A stretch of DNA of 64,000 nt from Psychrobacter sp. ANT_WB68 (GTDB taxonomy: Bacteria > Pseudomonadota > Gammaproteobacteria > Pseudomonadales > Moraxellaceae), in assembly GCF_008369115.1 (NCBI RefSeq), contig NZ_VOAZ01000003.1, positions 186,001-250,000 on the forward strand, in the 5' to 3' direction. Both the position numbers and the translations under genes were made by a program. Within the stretch, counting starts at the first letter, position 1; the number at the start of each line of letters is the position of its first letter. Below, one piece after another: positions 9,304 through 18,654 of the stretch. The notes below the pieces were generated by a model, which did no database searches, was not told the origin of the DNA, and saw only the letters and a list, made by a program, of their open reading frames with translations.

Positions 9304-9441
9304 AGGAAGTCTCAATATTTTATTATGTATAGATAGGTTTGATTGGGGATATAAATGTTTATCAGCCTATTGTAGCAGTAGATTGCTCTAAGCACTGTTG
9401 TGGTAGAGCAAAGCACGCCTTGGTAACAGCAACATACTATA

Positions 9442-9489
9442 AAAATGACCTACTAAATTGGCTTGTATATATCATTATGAGGTCATTTT
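9442..9489. terminator. Possible weak terminator between rarA and ribB
   Basis: AAAATGACCT (9442-9451) pairs with AGGTCATTTT (9480-9489) across a 28-nt loop. It lies past the rarA stop on the minus strand and upstream of ribB. The long loop makes it weak. A second hairpin (9383-9390 with 9404-9411, TTGCTCTA/TAGAGCAA) lies closer to ribB. Confidence 0.35.
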
Positions 9490-9588
9490 AACGCTTTTCA
9501 CCCCAGCGTGCTGCGTCATATTCCCGATATGTCAGTTAATAGTTTAAAAATAATCATAAGTATTATCAATGATGCAGACAGATAGTCT

Positions 9589-10878
9589 TTATTGGTTACT
9601 GGCCGCTTGGCTCTTTAGCCAGTCCATAAATTGCTTACTGTGTTGCTCTCGCTGATTGTCAGCAAATTTATAAAAACTTGTACCGATTAAATTATCGGGC
9701 AAATAGCTTTGTGGATAATAATGGTTGCGGTAGTCATGAGGATATGCGTAGCCTTTACCATAACCTTGATTACGCATTAATTTGGTCACGCCATTACGCA
9801 AATGCAGCGGTACAGGTGAAGCGTCTTTTTCTGCCAAAGCCATTGCCGCATTAATGGCTTTGTACGTGCTATTACTTTTGGCGCTGGTCGCAAGATACAC
9901 CACCACTTGCCCTAAGATAATACGCGCTTCTGGCATCCCAATGGATTGCACACTACGCAAAGCAGCATCAGCAAGAAGTAGGGCGTTGGGATTAGCGTTA
10001 CCGATATCTTCGCTGGCCAAAATTACTAAGCGCCGCGCGATAAAATCGGCAGGTTCACCGCCAACCAACATCCGCGCCATCCAATAAAGTGCCGCATCTG
10101 GGTCTGAGCCGCGTACGGACTTTATCATGGCAGATATAATATCGTAATGCTGCTCGCCATCTTTATCGTAGCGTACTAAAGCTGTCTGGGCGACACGGGC
10201 GACTAAGTCATCACTGATAATTAATGGGGATTGCTTAGCATCTGCCGTCTGAATAGCAAGCTCTAATAAATTGAGCGCTTTTCTAGCATCACCATGCGCT
10301 AGTTGGCTAATAGTCTGTTGTGCCTGTAAATCGACTGTCAGATTTTTCAGTACCTTATCTTCCAAAAGTGCGCGCTGCAATACGTCACTGATTTGCTCAG
10401 GCGTCAGTGGCTCTAAGCGATAGACTTGGCAACGGGACAATAGGGCATTATTGACACTGAACGACGGGTTCTCGGTCGTTGCGCCAATTAAAGTAATATC
10501 ACCAGACTCTACCGCGCCAAGTAAGGCATCTTGTTGGGCTTTATTAAAGCGGTGAATCTCATCGATAAAGACTACTGGCGACTCAAAGCTTAGCGAATCC
10601 TTGCTATCTAATACTTCACGTAATTGCTTAACGCCCGTATTCAATGCTGATAACGCATGAAAGGGTCGTCCAACGGCATCAGCCAATAGCATTGCGATGG
10701 TTGTTTTGCCGATGCCCGCTTCGCCATGCAAAATAATCGAAGGCAGATGCCCTTGTTCCACTAAGCGCCTTAATGGCGCACCGGCTGCTAACAGATGCTC
10801 TTGACCAATAATAGCATCCAGCGTCGCAGGTCGCATACGTTGGGCGAGGGGGGTATCGGCATGAAAATTAGGTGGCAT
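9589..10878 (-). CDS. rarA: Replication-associated recombination protein A (RarA/MgsA AAA+ ATPase)
   Basis: A 429-aa AAA+ ATPase related to clamp loaders that acts at stalled forks. It begins with the family segment [21 protein letters not shown]. Walker A is [12 protein letters not shown], Walker B is [19 protein letters not shown], sensor 1 is [24 protein letters not shown], and the C-terminal tetramerisation region has [26 protein letters not shown] and [20 protein letters not shown]. Length matches E. coli RarA (about 447 aa). A possible extended promoter with TATAAT at 10920-10915 lies 37 bp upstream. In many gammaproteobacteria rarA lies beside lolA and serS, but not here. Confidence 0.96.
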   Translation of the reverse strand: MPPNFHADTPLAQRMRPATLDAIIGQEHLLAAGAPLRRLVEQGHLPSIILHGEAGIGKTTIAMLLADAVGRPFHALSALNTGVKQLREVLDSKDSLSFESPVVFIDEIHRFNKAQQDALLGAVESGDITLIGATTENPSFSVNNALLSRCQVYRLEPLTPEQISDVLQRALLEDKVLKNLTVDLQAQQTISQLAHGDARKALNLLELAIQTADAKQSPLIISDDLVARVAQTALVRYDKDGEQHYDIISAMIKSVRGSDPDAALYWMARMLVGGEPADFIARRLVILASEDIGNANPNALLLADAALRSVQSIGMPEARIILGQVVVYLATSAKSNSTYKAINAAMALAEKDASPVPLHLRNGVTKLMRNQGYGKGYAYPHDYRNHYYPQSYLPDNLIGTSFYKFADNQREQHSKQFMDWLKSQAASNQ

Positions 10879-10914
10879 AGGGCTCTCTATTATTAACTAA
10901 ATAGTTTTCAACTC

Positions 10915-10920
10915 ATTATA
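10915..10920 (-). promoter_or_regulatory. Possible -10 box for rarA
   Basis: On the minus strand TATAAT is a perfect -10 hexamer about 37 bp upstream of the rarA ATG. The -35 region at 17-bp spacing (ATAAAG) is poor, so confidence is moderate. Confidence 0.4.
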
Positions 10921-11147
10921 ACGGCAGTGTTTACAGGCTTTATTAATCTTCTTAGAAAGTGTGGTTTTTTTAACAGGGTAATGAAACTGATGACACATTC
11001 TAGCTAGGCTAACGCAAATTTACGTTAATAAAAGTCAACTAAGTGTACAACTTATGTCTTAAGCGCTTTATTTTCAGGTCTTCATCCCTATTAAGGATTT
11101 AGCAGTAGTTATGAATCATGATTTGTTCAACAAAAGGTAAGACGGTA

Positions 11148-11684
11148 ATGGCGTCGCAGTCGACTTTCAAGCGCTTCTTTAATAGCTCTATAGCCGCTAA
11201 AGGCCCAAAGCAACAATCACGTCAGCTGACTGCTGGAGAGATAGCGCTAGCACGTTCAGTGTTCGGTGACACTATTAACTTAGATAATATTCATCTTAAG
11301 ACTGCATGGTGGGTACTAAAACATTATGCTGTTAGCCCTAATGGCAATATTTATTTTCATCCGGCTGACTGGGTCACAGATTTTAGCCAATGTTCATTGA
11401 GTAAGCAAAGCTGGCTTATCCATGAATTGACGCACGTTTGGCAGTTGCAGCAAGGTCTTAAAGTCATACGCGGCGCTATCATAAATCGCCGTTATGATTA
11501 TGTACTTGAAGCAGGTAAGCCTTTTTTTAACTATGGCATTGAGCAGCAGGCGCGCATGGTGCAAGATTATTTTATCAGCCGCCATCATGGTCACGATTGT
11601 CGCGATTTTGAAATTTGTATCCCATTTCTAGGGTCTCAAACGCTAGAAAATACTCATGACAGTCACAAGTCGTTCAAAGTTTAA
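11148..11684 (+). CDS. Vgr-related / DUF4157-like putative zinc metallopeptidase
   Basis: A 178-aa protein with a zincin signature: WLIHELTHVWQ at residues 90-100 gives HExxH (His92, Glu93, His96). The preceding part, LTAGEIALARSVFGDTINLDNIHL...NGNIYFHPADW, resembles proteins annotated as Vgr-related and the DUF4157 (eCIS core) fold, where HE(L/M)(A/T)HVxQ is typical. A downstream third ligand is not obvious; EQQARMVQDY is a candidate helix. There is no signal peptide, and no T6SS or contractile-injection genes lie nearby, so the role is unknown. I use the ATG at 11148 (MASQSTFKR) with AGGTAAG upstream rather than 11118. Confidence 0.6.
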   Translation: MASQSTFKRFFNSSIAAKGPKQQSRQLTAGEIALARSVFGDTINLDNIHLKTAWWVLKHYAVSPNGNIYFHPADWVTDFSQCSLSKQSWLIHELTHVWQLQQGLKVIRGAIINRRYDYVLEAGKPFFNYGIEQQARMVQDYFISRHHGHDCRDFEICIPFLGSQTLENTHDSHKSFKV

Positions 11685-12019
11685 TCTTTCTATTATGCTT
11701 GAATATTTATATGATGGCTTAACCTGATTATTGTTATAAACAGGCGGTATATAAACGAAATAAGTAGAGCGGCTAGGCAGTATAGATACGTGCAGTAGGT
11801 ACAGTAATAAAGAAATCGATGATAAAAAGCTTGATACTTTATCACTTGATTGACTCAGTACTCATTCGGTAACGTTGCCAAAAAGACAATCAGTCATGCA
11901 GGGTATCATCACGTTAGCTTTTACTCTTTCTGCTTTTAATAAGGATATGAATTCGGATGTTTAAACTCTTATCAGTAAAACCTGACATTGATGTTCATCA
12001 TCGCTCTATAAATGCAGCC
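11685..12019. other. Intergenic gap before lipoprotein gene
   Basis: About 335 bp between the putative metallopeptidase and the lipoprotein start at 12020. No gene or clear terminator is seen. The open frame from 11957 includes 21 codons before the lipoprotein signal that I do not regard as coding; AAGGATATGAATTCGGATG near 11940 could support that earlier start. Confidence 0.4.
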
Positions 12020-12937
12020 ATGATTCGCCCGTATAAAGCCTCTAGCTTGCTTGCGGCAGCACTGACTGGTGTATTGTTAGTGAGCGGTTGTCAGCAGCAA
12101 TCAGAAAAACCAGCACCTGATACCAACCAAACCAGCGAGCAAACAAGCGCTGAAGACAGTCAGCCTATGCGCAAAAGCGATTCGGCTGCCGCTCGTATAG
12201 AACAGTTTCAGCATTTGTATGTCGCTCAAGCGAAAGGGTTACAGCAGCGATTGCAAGCAGAATATGAATCGCTACAAGCGGCAGATGCCTCAGACAGTGA
12301 CAACGATTTGTTGTCTAATAGTACCGCTGATGACTCTACGACTGAGAATAGCCCGTCTAGCACAGTCCCGAACAATACAGGGTCTGAACAGATAGTAAAA
12401 CCAACCGCTACGGATTCAGCAGTTGCCACGGCCAATAGCAATGCTGATTCTGGTATCAACCCTGATATTGATGCTGCTTCAGAGACGGATATCAATACCA
12501 GTACGAAGGTCGGCGAGCGTGATTTAACGGTGCTTAAGCGTATTAGCCTTGAGCCACGTAAACCAGTGATGTTGACAGATGAACAGATGATAGAAAGTTA
12601 TCAGCAAGCGATGGAGGCACTGTATCAACCTGTGACCACGCCGCTTAGTGCGGAAGATGTTGATACCTTAATTGATATAGCGACATTGGTGCCGCAGCTA
12701 TTTGAACATGCAGAAATCGCCGGTCGACTCAGCGCAAAAAGTCCAGCGCTGGCGCGTTTAATTATTCAGCATCAGGTTTGGGAGCAAATAGAAGCCCAGC
12801 AAGTTATTGATATGCAACAGATGAAAATCAATCAACAGCAAGAGTTTGAAATGCTGATGGCGAAATTCAATGAAACCATTAAAGGCTATGATGAGCAAAT
12901 TGCCAAATATGAGCAGACGTTAAAAGAGTTCCAGTAA
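12020..12937 (+). CDS. Predicted lipoprotein of unknown function with C-terminal coiled coil
   Basis: Starting at MIRPYKASS, a signal sequence (LLAAALTGVLLVSGC) ends in a lipobox LVSG|C, predicting lipidation and envelope anchoring. Residues after the Cys are an extended Ser/Thr/Asp/Asn-rich low-complexity region (to about 170). A more conserved-looking helical part follows (SLEPRKPVMLTDEQMIESYQ onward), and the C-terminal 60 residues are Gln/Glu/Lys-rich with heptad-like hydrophobics, a probable coiled coil. I do not recognise the family. No Asp follows the lipid Cys (it is CQQQ), so outer-membrane sorting is likely by the usual rule. It ends before a terminator shared with gltA. Confidence 0.75.
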   Translation: MIRPYKASSLLAAALTGVLLVSGCQQQSEKPAPDTNQTSEQTSAEDSQPMRKSDSAAARIEQFQHLYVAQAKGLQQRLQAEYESLQAADASDSDNDLLSNSTADDSTTENSPSSTVPNNTGSEQIVKPTATDSAVATANSNADSGINPDIDAASETDINTSTKVGERDLTVLKRISLEPRKPVMLTDEQMIESYQQAMEALYQPVTTPLSAEDVDTLIDIATLVPQLFEHAEIAGRLSAKSPALARLIIQHQVWEQIEAQQVIDMQQMKINQQQEFEMLMAKFNETIKGYDEQIAKYEQTLKEFQ

Positions 12938-12993
12938 AAATTTAAAGTATTAGAGTTGACTTGCTCAATAAATCTTATTAAAGATAGACCATA

Positions 12994-13022
12994 AAAAATC
13001 CCGCTATCGTAGCGGGATTTTT
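12994..13022. terminator. Bidirectional terminator between the lipoprotein gene and gltA
   Basis: Perfect 13-bp arms (12994-13006 and 13010-13022) with core TCCCGCTA/TAGCGGGA, a TCG loop and A/T tails on both sides, between convergent genes. Confidence 0.9.
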
Positions 13023-13060
13023 ATGTGTCTAATTTTTATACTGCTAAAATAAAAGACTGA

Positions 13061-14341
13061 CTATTTACGGTCTTCGACTTTAACGAATTCGCGTTTTGTC
13101 TCACCAGTATATAACTGACGTGGGCGACCGATTTTGAACGGTGCGCTGTGCATCTCTAACCAATGGCTAATCCAACCAGAAGTACGCGCTAGTGAGAAGA
13201 TAACGGTAAACATTGACGTTGGGATACCGATGGCTTTAAGGATAATGCCAGAGTAGAAATCAACGTTTGGATACAAGTTACGCTCAACGAAGAACGGGTC
13301 TTCTAAAGCAATTTTCTCAAGTGCCATCGCAAGCTCAAGCTTAGGATCATTGATACCCAATGCGCCTAAGACTTCGTCACAAGTTTCTTTCATTACTTGT
13401 GCGCGTGGGTCAAAGTTTTTGTAAACACGGTGACCAAAGCCCATTAGTTTTACTTCACGGCTTTTTACTTTTTCCATGAATGCTGGTACGTTTTCAACTG
13501 TACCAATTTCATCTAACATAGTGAGTACGGCTTCGTTGGCGCCGCCATGTGATGGACCCCAAAGGGCAGCGATACCAGCGGCGATACAAGCGTAAGGGTT
13601 TGCGCCAGTAGAGCCAGCTAACCGTACCGTAGACGTTGAAGCGTTTTGCTCATGGTCAGCATGCAAAGTAAAGATTTTGTCCATAGCGCGAGTGATGACA
13701 TCGTTGGTTTTATAATCAACATCAGCAGGCGTTGCAAACATCATATATAAGAAGTTTTCAGCATAATTGAAGTCATTACGCGGATACATGAACGGTTCGC
13801 CCTGTGAGTATTTATAACTCATCGCCGCAAGCGTTGGCATTTTAGCGATTAGGCGAATAGCGGTGATTTCACGATGCTCTTCATTACTCACATCAAGGTT
13901 TTCATGATAGAACGCTGATAAGGCACCAACGACACCAACCATAATTGCCATAGGATGGGCGTCACGGCGGAAGCCTTCAAAGAATTTACGTAGCTGGTCA
14001 TGAACGCCAGTATGCTTACGGACTTTTTCATAGAAATCCGCTTTTTGCTCAGCATTAGGCAAATCACCATGAATCAGCGCATACGCCACTTCTAAGTATT
14101 CTGCATTGTTTGCTAACTGGTCGATAGGGTAGCCACGATGTAATAGCTCGCCTTTACCACCATCAATAAAAGTAATCTTTGATTCAACAGGCGCTGTTAC
14201 CATAAAACCTGGATCATAGGTCCAGTATCCAGCTTTTTGAAAAGCAGCAACATCGATAACTGACGGCCCTAAAGTCCCTTCAGTAATAGGAAGTTGGTAA
14301 TCCTTACCATCTACGGTTAATGTGGCTTGATTATCAGCCAT
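13061..14341 (-). CDS. gltA: Citrate synthase
   Basis: Condenses oxaloacetate and acetyl-CoA into citrate, the entry step of the TCA cycle. At 426 aa it is the hexameric, NADH-sensitive type-II enzyme length. Key segments are [70 protein letters not shown] with the catalytic His pair, and [18 protein letters not shown], with the catalytic Asp in [21 protein letters not shown] site lies eight bases before the ATG. It is divergent from sdhC across a gap of about 1 kb, as in other gammaproteobacteria. Confidence 0.98.
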   Translation of the reverse strand: MADNQATLTVDGKDYQLPITEGTLGPSVIDVAAFQKAGYWTYDPGFMVTAPVESKITFIDGGKGELLHRGYPIDQLANNAEYLEVAYALIHGDLPNAEQKADFYEKVRKHTGVHDQLRKFFEGFRRDAHPMAIMVGVVGALSAFYHENLDVSNEEHREITAIRLIAKMPTLAAMSYKYSQGEPFMYPRNDFNYAENFLYMMFATPADVDYKTNDVITRAMDKIFTLHADHEQNASTSTVRLAGSTGANPYACIAAGIAALWGPSHGGANEAVLTMLDEIGTVENVPAFMEKVKSREVKLMGFGHRVYKNFDPRAQVMKETCDEVLGALGINDPKLELAMALEKIALEDPFFVERNLYPNVDFYSGIILKAIGIPTSMFTVIFSLARTSGWISHWLEMHSAPFKIGRPRQLYTGETKREFVKVEDRK

Positions 14342-15380
14342 AATCTAATCTCCATTGTTTTAACTTGTTAGAATAAAATTGTAGAGACGCATACCTTCGC
14401 GCCCTAAATGGTCAAAATCAATTTAACCCATTTAATATGCAGGCTATATTAGCAGTTATTACCTAAGTTTTGAAAAGACTTTTAGCAGTAATGTCTGTAA
14501 TAAGGGTGTTTTAGTCGTAATTAGCGACTGTAAACTTTGTATCAAAATATGTCTCTTGAGTAATTTAGCTCCGAATTCAGAGATAGATATAAGTTTAATG
14601 ATTCCCATTAACTTTATAAGGTTCAAGTCTTTTTACCAAGATGAGCCATTTTAATTCTTAAGGCGCTATACTATGGAACAGACAGAGTATGAGTAACCGA
14701 CAAATTGGCTTGGCTCTACAAAATATTTTGATTGAGTAATACTAATGAATTCATATTACCAATAGCTAGCTTTTTGTTAATTAATCTCTAATAACCACTA
14801 TTTAGGGGATAAATTTGTAATTAGCGCCCAGTCATTTTATAATTAGAGGGATTTAACTGGCACTAGATTTGCGCAAATTGATAGGCCATCTTAATAGAGT
14901 TGCTGATAAAGCCTAGCTTTACTCACGCTTTGTTACGATTGGACGGTCGCTTTATAGACCAAAACCCAGCTTAGCGCTTGAATATTCTTGTTAACTGTTC
15001 TATTTTTAGATAGCCAACAGTGAAGTTTACCTTAATAAAAAATGATAATATAGAGATGACACCCTGGCGTTATCTTTTTTGTTGATGGCAAGCAGTAAAA
15101 ATAGAATAGTTAATCGATTTATCCCCTGCTGCGTGCTTACTATTATAAAACACGTAGGCAGCTTGTTATTGAAAGGGATTATCAGTTCAATGAGCGAGGT
15201 TAATGAGTTTATAAAGACCGTAAACTATATAAAAGCTTGCTACCTTTCAAATTTAGCGCAAATTAAACGACGTCAGCTAGCCCTTCCTTACTTTATTCAT
15301 CTCATGTGTTGCTCGCCGCTTGTAGAATAGTGTTTGTATAAAGCGTTGATAGCAGATACAGGAGTATAACCGCAAAAAGG
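14342..15380. other. Long gltA-sdhC divergent intergenic region
   Basis: About 1.04 kb without a credible gene. It must hold the divergent promoters for gltA and sdhC. It is A+T-rich; I found no riboswitch, tRNA or strong palindrome, and cannot name promoter hexamers with confidence. A short open frame near 15079-15330 has no start signal or recognisable protein features. In related bacteria this region carries binding sites for global regulators; I do not see a specific one. Confidence 0.5.
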
Positions 15381-15767
15381 ATGCCCGCTGTGAAAAGCAA
15401 CCGACCTATTGATCTGCCCTTAAGCCAAGTGATTAGCGTTAATCGCTCACCGATTGCGATAGCTTCAATCTTGCATCGTATCTCTGGCATTGTTTTATTT
15501 CTACTTATTCCTGTCATGTTATGGCTGTTACAGAATTCTTTGGCGTCACCTGAGAGTTTTGAGACCGTATTTGACAATGTCCTTGTTCGCTTTTTGGCGT
15601 GGATTTTTGTCGCCGCCATCGCTTATCACTTTGTGATGGGTATCAAGCATTTATTTGCTGATATGGGCATGAATGAGGAGCTAAAATCTGGCCGTGCCGC
15701 TTCTATGATTAGCTTTGTAATTGCAGCAATCTTAATTGTCGCGTCATTTGTATGGGTGATGTTCTAA
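15381..15767 (+). CDS. sdhC: Succinate dehydrogenase cytochrome b556 subunit
   Basis: Membrane anchor subunit of complex II (128 aa) that helps bind heme b and ubiquinone. It starts with the family segment NRPIDLPLSQV, followed by SPIAIASILHRISGIVLFLLIPVML (conserved Ser and His-Arg for quinone/heme), and has three hydrophobic helices; YHFVMGIKHLFADMG has the heme-ligand His. The stop codon TAA overlaps the sdhD ATG (TAATG), so the two are translationally coupled. Confidence 0.96.
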   Translation: MPAVKSNRPIDLPLSQVISVNRSPIAIASILHRISGIVLFLLIPVMLWLLQNSLASPESFETVFDNVLVRFLAWIFVAAIAYHFVMGIKHLFADMGMNEELKSGRAASMISFVIAAILIVASFVWVMF

Positions 15768-16174
15768 TGATAAAAAATGATTCAGGAATCAACAGCGCTA
15801 CGGGTCTAACCGGCTCAGGTTCACGTGATTGGATTGTCCAGCGTATTAGTGCCGTAATTTTAGCTGTATACAGTGTGGTCTTACTGGGCTTCTTCTTAAC
15901 TCATGGCAATGTGAGTTTCGTTGAATGGTCAGGATTTATGACCAGCTTACCGATGCGTCTGTTCAGCTTATTGGCCGTTTTGGCGTTGGCTGGTCATGCT
16001 TGGGTTGGTATGTGGACCGTGTTTACTGACTATATTACCACTGGCAAACTGGGCTCAAGCGCAGCTGGCCTACGTTTAGTGCTACAGTCATTAATGATTA
16101 TCGCTATTTTAGTCTTCCTATTTTGGGGCATTATGATTTTTTGGGGTAACGGCTTCGGTGTTGTTGCCGTTTAA
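15767..16174 (+). CDS. sdhD: Succinate dehydrogenase membrane anchor subunit
   Basis: Second membrane anchor of complex II (135 aa) with three transmembrane helices. SGSRDWIVQRISAVILAVYSVVLLGFFL is the typical N-terminal helix and GHAWVGMWTVFTDYI holds the heme-ligand His and quinone-site residues. The start is the ATG overlapping the sdhC stop by one base; an open frame five codons upstream lies inside sdhC. Unusually, sdhA does not follow at once but after a 436-bp gap. Confidence 0.95.
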   Translation: MIKNDSGINSATGLTGSGSRDWIVQRISAVILAVYSVVLLGFFLTHGNVSFVEWSGFMTSLPMRLFSLLAVLALAGHAWVGMWTVFTDYITTGKLGSSAAGLRLVLQSLMIIAILVFLFWGIMIFWGNGFGVVAV

Positions 16175-16189
16175 CCAGTAATCATACAT

Positions 16190-16230
16190 TTAGATATTGA
16201 TTTGTTTAATTTTTATAAATCAATATCTAA
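16190..16230 (+). repeat. Strong stem-loop after sdhD
   Basis: Perfect 14-bp inverted repeat: TTAGATATTGATTT (16190-16203) and AAATCAATATCTAA (16217-16230) with a 13-nt A+T-rich loop. No T run follows and the stem is A+T-rich, so it is more likely an mRNA-stability or processing element than an intrinsic terminator. Confidence 0.7.
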
Positions 16231-16271
16231 TAACGACGGACAAACCTGACAGCATTGGCGATGATTCGCTT

Positions 16272-16308
16272 ATTTTAAAGTACGTTATTTAAATAAGTAC
16301 TTTAAAAT
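16272..16308 (+). repeat. Second stem-loop in the sdhD-sdhA gap
   Basis: Perfect 12-bp arms ATTTTAAAGTAC (16272-16283) and GTACTTTAAAAT (16297-16308), 13-nt loop. It could be an RNA hairpin or a protein-binding palindrome. Confidence 0.65.
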
Positions 16309-16610
16309 GCTTAGGTGATAGACATCCGTTAGTAGCCAACATAGTCATAGCTAATCATAGCGTTGGGCGCACACGAAATTCACTATTACTTATATGCTAA
16401 ATGACTTTTATATAGATAAAAGCAGTGAAAAAATGGGCAGGCCCAATATAACGATAGATATGCAAATTAAGTGGTTGAAGGCTGTTTGTATTGTATTTTG
16501 ATTATTGTCAGTAGCGTTGCAGCAAAAACTCGCTAACGTTAATACACAATAAGATGCAGACCAACCTTTTTATTTACTTCTAAGCATTAACAGGCATTAG
16601 GAAAACCGTA

Positions 16611-18461
16611 ATGGCAACTAGACAAGATAATACCATTAGTAATATTAAAACCCTGAACTACGACGCGGTCATCGTTGGTGGTGGCGGCTCGGGTATGCGT
16701 GCTTCTTTGCATTTAGCGGAAGCGGGCATGAAGGTTGCAGTCTTGACCAAAGTATTCCCAACCCGTTCGCACACCGTTGCTGCTCAAGGTGGTATCGGTG
16801 CAAGTTTGGGTAACATGAGCAATGATAACTGGCACTTTCACTTTTATGACACCGTTAAAGGGTCAGATTGGTTAGGTGACCAAGACGCCATTGAGTACAT
16901 GTGCCGTGAAGCACCTAAAGTGGTGTATGAGCTTGAGCATATGGGTATGCCGTTTGACCGTAACGAAGATGGCACGATTTATCAGCGCCCATTCGGCGGT
17001 CATACCTCAAACTATGGCGAAAAAGCCGTACAGCGTGCATGTGCTGCTGCTGACCGTACAGGTCACGCATTATTGCATACGCTATATCAGAAAAACCTAC
17101 AGCAAGGTACTGAGTTCTTTATCGAGTGGATTGCCCTTGATTTGATCAAAGATGACGCGGGTAATATCAACGGCGTAATCGCGATTGAACAAGAAACGGG
17201 CACGGTTGCTGTATTCCAATCGCCGATTACGGTTCTTGCAACGGGCGGCGCGGGTCGTATCTTTGCCGCATCTACTAACGCTTACATCAATACTGGTGAC
17301 GGTATTGGCATGGCGGTTCGTGCGGGTATTCCATTGCAAGATATGGAATTCTGGCAGTTCCATCCAACCGGCGTTCATGGTGCCGGCGTACTATTGACCG
17401 AAGGTTGTCGCGGTGAAGGTGCTATCTTACGTAATAAAGATGGCGAAGCGTTCATGGAGCGTTATGCACCAACGGTTAAAGACTTAGCACCACGTGACTT
17501 GGTTTCTCGTTCTATGGACCAAGAAATCAAAGAAGGCCGTGGTTGTGGTCCGAATGCTGACCATATCGTGATGGATATGACGCATTTGGGTGTTGAAACC
17601 ATCATGAAGCGTCTGCCATCAGTATTCGAGATTGGTAAGAACTTTGCTAACGTTGATATCACTAAAGAGCCAATTCCAGTTATCCCAACCATTCACTATA
17701 TGATGGGCGGTATTCCAACGACTATCCATGGTCAAGTGATTGTACCGGATCTAGAAGCGGGCACGGATGAAGACGGTCTATATGCCAAAGGCAATGTAGT
17801 TAAAGGTCTTTATGCCATTGGTGAATGTGCGTGCGTCAGTGTTCACGGTGCCAACCGTTTAGGTACCAACTCATTGCTTGATTTATTGGTCTTTGGTCGC
17901 GCTGCTGGAAAGCATATCGTTGATGAATTCCATCATGCCGATCATAACTATAAGCCATTAGATCCTCGCGTTCTTGATTTTACCATGCGTCGTTTAGACA
18001 AATTGCAACAATCAACTTCAGGCTATAATGCTCAAGACGTCGCCGACGAGATTCGTGCAACCATGCAAACGCATGCCAGCGTATTCCGTACGCAAGCGAT
18101 GATGGATGAAGGCGTTGAGAAAATCCTAGCGCTAGGTGAAAAAATCGACCAAATCCATTTGGCTGATAAATCACAAGTCTTTAACACCGCTCGTATTGAA
18201 GCGTTCGAAGTCGCTAACTTGTATGAAGTGGCAAAAGCAACGATGATATCAGCGGCTAAGCGTCATGAAAGTCGCGGCGCGCACAGTGTTTCTGACTATG
18301 ATCGTCCAGAAGATGATGAGTACGCACCAAACGGCCGTAATGACAATGATTGGATGAAGCATACCTTATGGTATTCTGAAGGCAACCGTATTATCTATAA
18401 GCCTGTTCGTAAAGTACCATTGACGGTTGACTATATCGAGCCAAAGGTTCGCGTCTATTAA
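16611..18461 (+). CDS. sdhA: Succinate dehydrogenase flavoprotein subunit
   Basis: Catalytic subunit of complex II (616 aa), oxidising succinate to fumarate with covalently bound FAD. The FAD Rossmann motif is DAVIVGGGGSGMRASLHLAEAG. The histidine carrying FAD is in PTRSHTVAAQGGIGASLGN. Catalytic residues lie in QFHPTGVHGAGVLLTEGCRGEGAIL and PRDLVSRSM, and SVHGANRLGTNSLLDLLVFGRAAG closes the FAD domain. The C-terminus DNDWMKHTLWY is typical. Length and all motifs are intact. Confidence 0.98.
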   Translation: MATRQDNTISNIKTLNYDAVIVGGGGSGMRASLHLAEAGMKVAVLTKVFPTRSHTVAAQGGIGASLGNMSNDNWHFHFYDTVKGSDWLGDQDAIEYMCREAPKVVYELEHMGMPFDRNEDGTIYQRPFGGHTSNYGEKAVQRACAAADRTGHALLHTLYQKNLQQGTEFFIEWIALDLIKDDAGNINGVIAIEQETGTVAVFQSPITVLATGGAGRIFAASTNAYINTGDGIGMAVRAGIPLQDMEFWQFHPTGVHGAGVLLTEGCRGEGAILRNKDGEAFMERYAPTVKDLAPRDLVSRSMDQEIKEGRGCGPNADHIVMDMTHLGVETIMKRLPSVFEIGKNFANVDITKEPIPVIPTIHYMMGGIPTTIHGQVIVPDLEAGTDEDGLYAKGNVVKGLYAIGECACVSVHGANRLGTNSLLDLLVFGRAAGKHIVDEFHHADHNYKPLDPRVLDFTMRRLDKLQQSTSGYNAQDVADEIRATMQTHASVFRTQAMMDEGVEKILALGEKIDQIHLADKSQVFNTARIEAFEVANLYEVAKATMISAAKRHESRGAHSVSDYDRPEDDEYAPNGRNDNDWMKHTLWYSEGNRIIYKPVRKVPLTVDYIEPKVRVY

Positions 18462-18540
18462 TTCTAGACGATGTGCGCCTGATTTTTACGCACTGTAAGA
18501 AACGTTTTATCCCTTATTAATTTATTAAAAAGGTGACCGC

Positions 18541-18611
18541 CAGCGACAGGTCGCTGTCAGCGCTGAGACTCAGAAATATCAGCGCTGATAGTTTACAATC
18601 CTTAGATTGTA
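18541..18611 (+). repeat. Cluster of stem-loops between sdhA and sdhB
   Basis: Three adjacent hairpins: CAGCGA/TCGCTG (18541-18556); two copies of the palindrome TCAGCGCTGA (18557-18566 and 18579-18588) that can pair across a 12-nt spacer; and TACAATC/GATTGTA (18594-18611). None is followed by a T run. They sit in the 193-bp gap ahead of sdhB. Confidence 0.6.
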
Positions 18612-18654
18612 GGATTTGTCAGCCCGCCATCATCTACGTGTGGAGTTTAGCATT

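Larger units (their letters stand above)
16175..16610. other. sdhD-sdhA gap
   Basis: 436 bp inside an operon that is normally tightly packed. It contains two tandem palindromes (16190-16230 and 16272-16308) and no ORF. The sdhA ribosome-binding site AGGAAA is at its right end. An internal promoter for sdhAB is possible but I cannot assign hexamers. Confidence 0.5.

Noticed and set aside
9304-9588. FMN riboswitch upstream of ribB
   Set aside because: No conserved FMN-element boxes could be found on the minus strand.
12226-12495. Antisense 89-codon frame in the lipoprotein gene
   Set aside because: Mirror of low-complexity Ser/Asp codons; no start signals.
15079-15330. 83-codon plus-strand open frame upstream of sdhC
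   Set aside because: No ribosome-binding site, no recognisable protein pattern, TTG start and random composition; lies in the promoter region.
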